The notes under the pieces: generated by a model
What the model saw: the letters and a program-made list of their open reading frames with translations, nothing else
The model's database searches: none
Told to the model about the DNA's origin: nothing
NCBI GenBank assembly: GCA_002315615.1
Contig: DCHK01000058.1
Coordinates: 1 to 6,442, forward strand
Origin: Bacteroidales bacterium UBA1754
GTDB lineage: Bacteria > Bacteroidota > Bacteroidia > Bacteroidales > Paludibacteraceae
Direction of reading: 5' to 3'
Length of the DNA: 6,442 bases
Program-made: the position numbers and the translations under genes
In this document: one piece after another, positions 1 to 5,150 of the stretch
Numbering within the stretch: position 1 is the first letter of the stretch
Layout: the number at the start of each line of letters is the position of its first letter

Positions 1-626
1 TCAGCACCATAGCATTTTACTTTTGCACGAGGACCATCGCTGTATGCTTTTTCTTTCACCACTTTCAATTCGCTTGTAAAATAGTCGAACTCAGTTTGTA
101 CGTATGTAAAGCCGTTAATACGTGAGATAATCATTGCAGCATCTTTTCCAAGTCCGTTAAGGATACAACGCAATGGATTCTTACGTACTTTGTTTGCCAT
201 TTCAGCAATTTTGATAGCACCTTCGGCAGCAGCGAAAGATTCGTGACCAGCCAAGAATGCGAAACATTGAGTTTCTTCGCGCAACAAACGTGCAGCCAAG
301 TTTCCGTGTCCAAGACCTACTTTACGGTCGTCAGCAACAGAACCAGGAATACAGAATGCTTGCAATCCGATACCGATAGCTTCGGCAGCATCAGCAGCTA
401 CTTTGCAACCTTTTTTCAATGCAATAGCAGTACCTACAACGTAAGCCCATTTTGCATTTTCGAAACAAATCATTTGTGTTTCTTCGCAAGTTTTGTAAGG
501 GTCAAGACCTGCTTTTTCGCAAATTTCGTTTGCTTCTTCTATACTTTTAATACCGTTTGCATTCAATGCAGCAAGAATTTGTTTCTCGCGACGGTCTTGT
601 GATTCAAATTTTACTTCTCGTATCAT
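1..626 (-). CDS. GGGtGRT-family protein, N-terminal part (runs off the left edge)
   Basis: The frame is open from the ATG at 626-624 to the window edge, giving 208 residues without a stop; the 3' end lies outside. I recognise the GGGtGRT family, proteins of roughly 330 residues found in anaerobic Bacteroidota and Firmicutes beside a NifU-like protein, from stretches such as WAYVVGTAIALKKGCK (60-75), LQAFCIPGSVADDRKVGLGHGN (88-109), AGHESFAAAEGAIKIAEMANKVRKNPLR (126-153) and ILNGLGKDAA (155-164). The motif that names the family is C-terminal and not visible here. Eight cysteines (36, 47, 54, 74, 92, 121, 154, 205) are many for a soluble protein and would suit metal or Fe-S binding, but that is inference; the function is unknown. 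Codons are strongly biased (GGT/GGA, CGT, GCT/GCA), suggesting high expression. It probably shares a transcript with the upstream NifU-like gene. Its leader consists almost entirely of TTGAATT-type repeats with no Shine-Dalgarno site. Confidence 0.88.
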   Translation of the reverse strand, partial: MIREVKFESQDRREKQILAALNANGIKSIEEANEICEKAGLDPYKTCEETQMICFENAKWAYVVGTAIALKKGCKVAADAAEAIGIGLQAFCIPGSVADDRKVGLGHGNLAARLLREETQCFAFLAGHESFAAAEGAIKIAEMANKVRKNPLRCILNGLGKDAAMIISRINGFTYVQTEFDYFTSELKVVKEKAYSDGPRAKVKCYGA

Positions 627-627
627 A

Positions 628-662
628 TTGAATTTTGAATTTTGAATTTTGAATTTTGAATT
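628..662. repeat. Five tandem copies of the heptamer TTGAATT
   Basis: Positions 628-634, 635-641, 642-648, 649-655 and 656-662 each read TTGAATT, a perfect 35-bp array (AATTCAA on the coding strand). It begins inside the stop codon of the four-helix-bundle gene (TAA at 663-661) and ends one base before the ATG of the GGGtGRT gene, so it makes up essentially the whole gap. Perfect short arrays can change copy number by replication slippage; whether this one does cannot be seen here. Confidence 0.95.
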
Positions 663-1041
663 ATTTATCCGCTTTCCGTTGCTGAGTCGTCTTAATAATA
701 CTCGTCAAAAGTTTTACCATTTCTTCACAATCACTATTCAGACTATCAAACATTTCATCTGTCAAATATTGTGTTTCGTGTAGCAACTCCAACCAATACA
801 TTGTTTCGTCCGCTTCTTTTAGCGAAATATACAATTTGTTAATAAAATCATTTGTGCTTTGCGCCCTTCTTGATTCTCTAACATTTGCTCCAATACTTGT
901 ACCGCTTCGCAAAATCTGTTGCGAGAGAACAAACTCTCGTTGAGGATTTTCTTTTTGAGTGAGATACTGATAAAGTCTTACTGTTCTTATAGCGAAAGCC
1001 TTACTCTTTATCAACACTACGTTGTCAGTCTTTATTGGCAC
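661..1041 (-). CDS. Four-helix bundle protein (23S rRNA intervening-sequence protein / S23 family)
   Basis: This is a 126-residue protein of the family often called 23S rRNA-intervening sequence protein, first noted in insertions in 23S rRNA genes and related to the Avd accessory protein of diversity-generating retroelements. The diagnostic core is clear: AFAIRTVRLYQYL (15-27), then ILRSGTSIGANVRESRRAQS (43-62), DFINKLYISLKEADET (65-80) and YWLELL (82-87). These pieces fit four amphipathic helices, and length is normal. Family members form small, often pentameric, basic bundles thought to bind nucleic acid; the cellular role of stand-alone copies is unknown. The start is GTG at 1041-1039: an in-frame TGA lies four codons upstream and no ATG lies between. 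No Shine-Dalgarno site or promoter is evident. It sits between two genes that normally belong together and is bounded by AT-rich repeats, suggesting an acquired cassette. No reverse transcriptase or template/variable repeat pair is present, so it is not part of a visible DGR. Confidence 0.9.
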   Translation of the reverse strand: MPIKTDNVVLIKSKAFAIRTVRLYQYLTQKENPQREFVLSQQILRSGTSIGANVRESRRAQSTNDFINKLYISLKEADETMYWLELLHETQYLTDEMFDSLNSDCEEMVKLLTSIIKTTQQRKADK

Positions 1042-1091
1042 TAATAATTCTCAATTAAAAATTCTTGTTAATAATATTGTTATTTAAAGTG

Positions 1092-1130
1092 ATTTTGAAT
1101 TCTTAATTCATAATTCAAAATTCTTAATTA
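1092..1130. repeat. AT-rich inverted and direct repeats between NifU-like and four-helix-bundle genes
   Basis: ATTTTGAATT (1092-1101) and AATTCAAAAT (1112-1121) are perfect 10-bp inverted arms around a 10-nt loop. AATTCTTAATT also occurs twice in direct orientation (1098-1108 and 1119-1129). The last copy overlaps the TAA stop (1130-1128) of the NifU-like gene. The unit AATTTTGAATT is the same as in the heptamer array at 628-662, so related sequence, in both orientations, lies at both ends of the four-helix-bundle cassette. The stem has only one G-C pair per arm and no clear U-tract, so it is a poor terminator. Confidence 0.8.
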
Positions 1131-1829
1131 TTCTTTGCGTGGATCAATTGATTTTACTGCGCCTTGTTCTGGTTTTGTACGTCCGTAAGTACCAGTTACG
1201 CTCTTAAGAGCCTCGTCTGCAGCAACGCCTTTTTTGATAGCGTCCATAAATTTACCCATGTGAACAAATTCGTATCCACAAACTTCGTCATCGGCATCGA
1301 GGAACATTTTTGTAATGTATCCTTCGGTAAGTTGCAAATAACGAGGACCTTTTTTCTTTGTACTGAACAAAGTTCCTGTTTGGCTGATAAGTCCTTTACC
1401 AAGGTCTTCCAATCCTGCGCCTACCATCAAACCACCTTCTGAGAAAGCAGATTGTGTACGACCATAAACAATTTGCAAGAAAAGTTCGCGCATTGCAGTA
1501 TTGATAGCATCGCAAACCAAGTCGGTGTTCAATGCTTCGAGCAATGTTTTGCCAGGAAGAATTTCACTTGCCATAGCAGCAGAGTGAGTCATACCCGAAC
1601 AACCAATAGTTTCTACCAAAGCCTCTTCGATAATGCCTTCTTTTACGTTCAAAGTAAGTTTGCACGCACCTTGTTGTGGCGCACACCAACCAATACCGTG
1701 AGTAAGACCAGAAATGTCTTTGATTTCTTTTGCTTTCACCCATTTTCCTTCTTCAGGTATAGGTGCTGGTCCGTGATTAGGACCTTTTTTTACAACACAC
1801 ATGTGTTCTACTTCGTGTGAATAAATCAT
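1128..1829 (-). CDS. NifU/IscU-like iron-sulfur cluster assembly scaffold protein
   Basis: This 233-residue cytoplasmic protein has a NifU N-terminal-like domain, the fold on which [2Fe-2S] or [4Fe-4S] clusters are built before transfer. The best match is ETIGCSGMTHSAAMASEILPGKTLLEAL (73-100), corresponding to the GCGxxxASSS...GKTxxEAL segment of IscU/NifU and holding one ligand cysteine (C77). Other cysteines are C49 and C56 (GWCAPQQGAC), C106 and C184; C49 or C56 and C106 are the likely further ligands. It is longer than IscU (about 130 residues), with a C-terminal extension from about residue 150 of unknown role. The Bacteroidales version of this protein begins MIYSHEVEHMCVVKKGP, which supports the first ATG over the ATG at residue 10. 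Codon use is biased as in the GGGtGRT gene. No IscS/SufS desulfurase or SUF genes are visible nearby. It is the first gene of its transcription unit and has its own promoter. Confidence 0.88.
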   Translation of the reverse strand: MIYSHEVEHMCVVKKGPNHGPAPIPEEGKWVKAKEIKDISGLTHGIGWCAPQQGACKLTLNVKEGIIEEALVETIGCSGMTHSAAMASEILPGKTLLEALNTDLVCDAINTAMRELFLQIVYGRTQSAFSEGGLMVGAGLEDLGKGLISQTGTLFSTKKKGPRYLQLTEGYITKMFLDADDEVCGYEFVHMGKFMDAIKKGVAADEALKSVTGTYGRTKPEQGAVKSIDPRKE

Positions 1830-1885
1830 ACCTTTTATTATTTAAAAATTTAACTTGATGATTATTGTTTTTTGATTAAATCTCA

Positions 1886-1914
1886 CAAAGATAAAAAAAT
1901 ATTCGTTTTTGAAA
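1886..1914 (-). promoter_or_regulatory. Bacteroidota-type promoter of the NifU-like operon
   Basis: On the minus strand, TATCTTTG (1893-1886) matches the Bacteroidota -7 consensus TAnnTTTG exactly. Upstream, TTTC (1914-1911) is a one-mismatch match to the -33 element TTTG, with a 17-nt AT-rich spacer, slightly short. Transcription would start near 1880, giving a leader of about 50 nt before the ATG at 1829. The rest of the 108-bp gap (1830-1937) shows no convincing terminator for tamL, so some read-through from tamL is possible. Confidence 0.6.
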
Positions 1915-1937
1915 GATGATTTTCTATAAAAATACAA

Positions 1938-4235
1938 TTAGAAAGGATAACCAATGGCAAAATGTAGTGCTTTATCGTCTTTCCACTTAAAGTTTGAGAA
2001 GCGCCACTCCGTTCCTGATGACATTTTCGATGGGTCATACGCTTTCAAACCGAAATCGAAACGAATAAGGAAATAGGTGAAATCCAAACGCAAACCTGCA
2101 CCATAACCCAAAGCAATTTGTTTAGGGAAATCCGACAAAGTGAATTTTCCACCTGGTTGCGTATTGTACTCGTTCAATGTCCACACGTTTCCTGCATCGG
2201 CAAAAAGTGCACCTTCTATTCTCCAAAACATCTTGAATCGATATTCCAAATTCAAATCGAGTTTTAAGTCGCCAGACTGATTCATATAATCAATTTCGTC
2301 GGCATACGAATACGTTCCTGGACCCAAAGTTCGCACCGACCAACCACGAACACTATTTGCACCACCACTTATGAAACGTTTTTCAAACGGCACGACCGAC
2401 GAATTTCCGTACGGACAAGCAACGCCCGCACCCACGTGAAACACGATATTATTTTTCTTGCTGATGAATTTATCGTATGAAAAATCGACCGTACCTCTTA
2501 CGTATTGTGCAAACTTTATATTACCAATAGTATAAGAGCCATCAGTCTTGCTCAAATTGAAAATTGGCGATACCGCATAAAGTAAATTGCCCGCAGTTTC
2601 GACACTAAGGCGCAAGGTGAAATTGTCTTTTAACTTTTGAATCGGTTGATTTCCCAACGAAAAAGAATAGCCACAACCCACAAGAAGTTGGTCTTCGTAA
2701 CTATATTTCAATATTGAGCCACTCTTCAGATAACGCTCGCGAAAGGCATCGGAAATATATGGCAAATAAATGTAACTGATGTCGCACAAATCGACAGTTT
2801 GGTGCAAACGTGTGTTTTTCGATGTCCAATTATATTTTACACTTGCAGTAGAATACGTTCTGGAATACTCGGCACGACGTTGGTAATTATAATTGACGCC
2901 AAACTCGGTCGTGGCACGCACTTTTTGCTTAAATTCCTGTTTGACAAATGGAAACAAAAATTTGGGAAAACGCAAAGATACATTTCCCTCTATCTCGTCT
3001 GAAGTATGTTTCAACAAGTCGGACAACGAACCTGTTTCAGTTTCGCGAGCGTACTTAAGCGATGCTTTGAACGTTTCAGAGCCCTTAAAGATATTTTTGT
3101 GTTGATAACCAAAAATTCCCGCAAAACCAAGGTCGCCATTGGAGTTTGTTCCCTCCAAATCGAACGAAAACGATTGCGATTTTCCAGGTGCAAGCAAAAT
3201 GATACAATCAAGCAAATCATCTTGTTGCTTGTTTGGAACAAAATAAATATCGACGTAACTTACTGCTGGCAACGAATTGAAAGACGTATAAGTGCGCTCT
3301 ACATTTTGCTCGCTATACACCTCGCCAGACCACATATAACAATTGGTAAACAATACGTTAGGTCTAAATTTAAGATTGCCATTATAATAAATCACACAAC
3401 CTTTGTACACAACAGAATCGACATTTTCGGTACTTGTGCCGTTAATGGGGTCGTATGATGCAAAAAAACGTATTTCGCCAACTTTATATTGCTTAAACTC
3501 TTGGGAATAATCGACAGAATCAGCTACTTGCCTACGAATACGCGAACGAATAAACAAACGCACATCTACTTGATTTGCACCCGCTGTGCTATCGGCAATA
3601 TAATGGATATTTTCTCTTCCAAAATTATAATATCCATTGCGTGATAGCAAATTGGAAATTCTTTGCCGCTCGGAGTTCAGCACATCAATATCGAAAAGTC
3701 CGCCAGGTTTTAACAGCGAATTTGCTGAATCTTTTCGCACAATATCTTGAATGTTTTTATTGAGACAATGGAACGAAAAATTCCGCAGTCGGTAAGGAGA
3801 CACACCGTACAAATTGTAGGTGATGTATGCCTTTCGCTTTTTTAGCGAAACATCGGTGATGACACTCGCATTGACAAAGCCTTTGCTCTTTGCAAATTTC
3901 TCCAATTCCATAGCCGACTGAATACGTTTTTTATCTGAGTAAATTTGCGGTTCGGAACCAATTTTTCTCAAAAAACGATTTATCCAACGAGTAGAATCTT
4001 TTTGACCAGAAAGACTATACAACCTCAACGAGAATGGAAACACTCCAAAAATACGCGAATTAGGTTGCTGACGCAGATATTGCTTGAGCGAGACATCGCC
4101 AAGTTCATCTTTTGGAATATCGGTTTTTATGGTAGTTTGGCGAAGCAAATATTCGCCTTCGGGCACGTATTTGTATATACTACACGACGAAAACATCAGT
4201 GCAATTGCCAAAATATATAATAATCTTTTGCCCAT
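1938..4235 (-). CDS. tamL: TamL: BamA/TamA-family outer-membrane lipoprotein
   Basis: This 765-residue protein belongs to the Omp85/BamA superfamily, in the lipoprotein branch that replaces TamA in Bacteroidota and is thought to work with TamB in moving or inserting outer-membrane components. MGKRLLYILAIALMFSSC is a lipoprotein signal peptide with the acylated cysteine at 18. The N-terminal half is periplasmic POTRA-like sequence, with segments starting near YVPEGEYLL (23-31), YRLRNFSF (148-155) and YKVGEIRFF (250-258) and the TamL-typical LRQQPNSRIFGVF (54-66). From about 353 the alternating beta-strand pattern of a 16-strand barrel begins. GGANSVRGWS (624-633) contains the VRG[FYW] motif of barrel loop 6, and the protein ends in aromatic F, as outer-membrane barrels do. 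An upstream ATG at 4304 would add 23 residues with no lipoprotein logic and place the promoter inside the gene, so I chose 4235. No tamB is adjacent within the window. Confidence 0.9.
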   Translation of the reverse strand: MGKRLLYILAIALMFSSCSIYKYVPEGEYLLRQTTIKTDIPKDELGDVSLKQYLRQQPNSRIFGVFPFSLRLYSLSGQKDSTRWINRFLRKIGSEPQIYSDKKRIQSAMELEKFAKSKGFVNASVITDVSLKKRKAYITYNLYGVSPYRLRNFSFHCLNKNIQDIVRKDSANSLLKPGGLFDIDVLNSERQRISNLLSRNGYYNFGRENIHYIADSTAGANQVDVRLFIRSRIRRQVADSVDYSQEFKQYKVGEIRFFASYDPINGTSTENVDSVVYKGCVIYYNGNLKFRPNVLFTNCYMWSGEVYSEQNVERTYTSFNSLPAVSYVDIYFVPNKQQDDLLDCIILLAPGKSQSFSFDLEGTNSNGDLGFAGIFGYQHKNIFKGSETFKASLKYARETETGSLSDLLKHTSDEIEGNVSLRFPKFLFPFVKQEFKQKVRATTEFGVNYNYQRRAEYSRTYSTASVKYNWTSKNTRLHQTVDLCDISYIYLPYISDAFRERYLKSGSILKYSYEDQLLVGCGYSFSLGNQPIQKLKDNFTLRLSVETAGNLLYAVSPIFNLSKTDGSYTIGNIKFAQYVRGTVDFSYDKFISKKNNIVFHVGAGVACPYGNSSVVPFEKRFISGGANSVRGWSVRTLGPGTYSYADEIDYMNQSGDLKLDLNLEYRFKMFWRIEGALFADAGNVWTLNEYNTQPGGKFTLSDFPKQIALGYGAGLRLDFTYFLIRFDFGLKAYDPSKMSSGTEWRFSNFKWKDDKALHFAIGYPF

Positions 4236-4260
4236 TAAAATATTATAACACCACAACTTA

Positions 4261-4291
4261 CAAAGGTAAAAAATATGACGCAAGTAGCAAC
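4261..4291 (-). promoter_or_regulatory. Bacteroidota-type promoter of tamL
   Basis: On the minus strand, TACCTTTG (4268-4261) fits the -7 consensus TAnnTTTG exactly. GTTG (4291-4288), 19 nt upstream, is a near match to the -33 TTTG element; an exact TTTG at 4294-4291 has a longer, 22-nt spacer. Transcription would start near 4255, about 20 nt before the ATG at 4235. This position argues against the longer tamL reading frame from 4304. The rest of the divergent gap (4236-4348) is A-rich, with no other clear site. Confidence 0.6.
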
Positions 4292-4348
4292 AAACAAAAA
4301 TCAAGAAAATGAGATTAGAATCATATTTTTCAAAAAAATAAAAAGAAA

Positions 4349-5113
4349 ATGATTAGTTTTGCGCTTGATATGCTGAGCAAAGGAAAAATAAAACTTGTAA
4401 AATCACTCTCGCAAAAGAAATTTCGCGACGAGTTGAAATTGTTTGTTGCCGAAGGTACAAAATCGGTAACCGACATTGCACAACATTGTAAGTGCGTTAC
4501 GCTTTTTGCCACACAAAGTTGGCTGTCGGCACACGAAGTAAAAGCAACCGAAATTATTGAAGTTAGCGAAACCGAAATTAAAAGCATATCAGCACAAAAA
4601 ACACCTCAACCCGTAGTTGCCATTTTTGAGCAACCCGCTTTTGAAATTGACTACAAAGAGATAGAAAACGGACTCACATTGGCACTTGATACCGTGCAAG
4701 ACCCAGGAAATTTAGGCACAATCATTCGCTTGGCAGATTGGTTTGGCATTCGCAATATAATCTGCTCTGTCGGTACCGCCGACGTATTCAATCCCAAAAC
4801 TGTACAAGCCACAATGGGCGCAGTGGGACGCGTAAAAATTCATTATGTAGATTTACCGAAATTTCTTTCGAGCATAAAGGACAACATACCCGTTTTCGGT
4901 ACATTCCTCGACGGCGAAAATGTTTACCAAAAGCAACTTCCAAAGAAAGGAATTGTAGTGATGGGAAACGAAGGAAATGGCATTTCGTCCGAAGTAAGCA
5001 AACTCATCACAGAACGTCTGCTTATCCCAAATTTTTCAGTAGGCAAAGAGACGTCAGAATCGCTAAACGTCGCTATTGCCACAGCCATTATTTGTTCGGA
5101 GTTCAGAAGATAA
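4349..5113 (+). CDS. SpoU/TrmH-family RNA 2'-O-ribose methyltransferase
   Basis: This 254-residue SPOUT-class enzyme uses S-adenosylmethionine to methylate a ribose 2'-OH in rRNA or tRNA; the target nucleotide cannot be told from sequence. All three SpoU motifs are present. Motif 1 is DPGNLGTIIRLADWFG (118-133, with N121 and catalytic R127), motif 2 is VVMGNEGNGISSEV (203-216, with E208) and motif 3 is SESLNVAIATAI (236-247, with N240). Motifs 2 and 3 belong to the deep trefoil knot that binds SAM. The N-terminal 95 residues, with KLFVAEGTK (30-38), match the L30e-like substrate-binding domain of RlmB/TrmH-type enzymes. The start is uncertain: ATG at 4349 has a strongly A-rich leader, as Bacteroidota starts usually do, but relatives typically begin with MLSK, which here is residue 8 (ATG at 4370). 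The gene is divergent from tamL and convergent with guaA. Confidence 0.9.
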   Translation: MISFALDMLSKGKIKLVKSLSQKKFRDELKLFVAEGTKSVTDIAQHCKCVTLFATQSWLSAHEVKATEIIEVSETEIKSISAQKTPQPVVAIFEQPAFEIDYKEIENGLTLALDTVQDPGNLGTIIRLADWFGIRNIICSVGTADVFNPKTVQATMGAVGRVKIHYVDLPKFLSSIKDNIPVFGTFLDGENVYQKQLPKKGIVVMGNEGNGISSEVSKLITERLLIPNFSVGKETSESLNVAIATAIICSEFRR

Positions 5114-5150
5114 AAAAAGAGAAACCGACGGGTTTCTCTTTTTTTATCTT
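5107..5150. terminator. Bidirectional intrinsic terminator shared by the methyltransferase gene and guaA
   Basis: Arms 5107-5126 and 5131-5150 form a perfect 20-bp inverted repeat around the 4-nt loop GACG. The loop-proximal part, GAGAAACC/GGTTTCTC, is GC-containing. Seven A's (5112-5118) and seven T's (5139-5145) flank it, so either strand gives a hairpin followed by a U-run. The left arm contains the methyltransferase stop codon (TAA, 5111-5113) and the right arm ends at the first base of the guaA stop (complement of 5150-5152). Only 36 bp separate the two stops. This is a classic two-way terminator between convergent genes. Confidence 0.93.

Noticed and set aside
243..602. Plus-strand open frame opposite the GGGtGRT gene
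   Set aside because: It is a shadow: composition is low-complexity F/C/S/T-rich, matches no family, and the minus-strand frame codes for a recognisable protein. The same holds for the plus-strand frames opposite the NifU-like gene, tamL and guaA.
661..1127. Four-helix-bundle gene as the Avd component of a diversity-generating retroelement
   Set aside because: No reverse transcriptase, template repeat or variable repeat is visible, and the protein fits the stand-alone intervening-sequence family equally well.
661..1127. Four-helix-bundle gene as part of an intervening sequence in a 23S rRNA gene
   Set aside because: The flanking sequence is protein-coding (NifU-like and GGGtGRT genes) with no rRNA sequence on either side.
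1830..1937. Intrinsic terminator downstream of tamL
   Set aside because: Only 4-5 bp AT pairings can be formed before the T-run; no stable GC-containing stem is present.
3832..3850. 7-bp inverted repeat TTTCGCT/AGCGAAA with a 5-nt loop, a possible terminator
   Set aside because: It lies inside tamL coding sequence in a Lys/Arg-rich stretch and has no U-tract on either strand; probably chance.
4236..4304. 23-residue N-terminal extension of tamL from an upstream ATG
   Set aside because: It would bury the lipoprotein signal peptide inside the protein and put the TACCTTTG promoter within the coding region; the Met at 4235 gives a clean signal peptide and lipobox.
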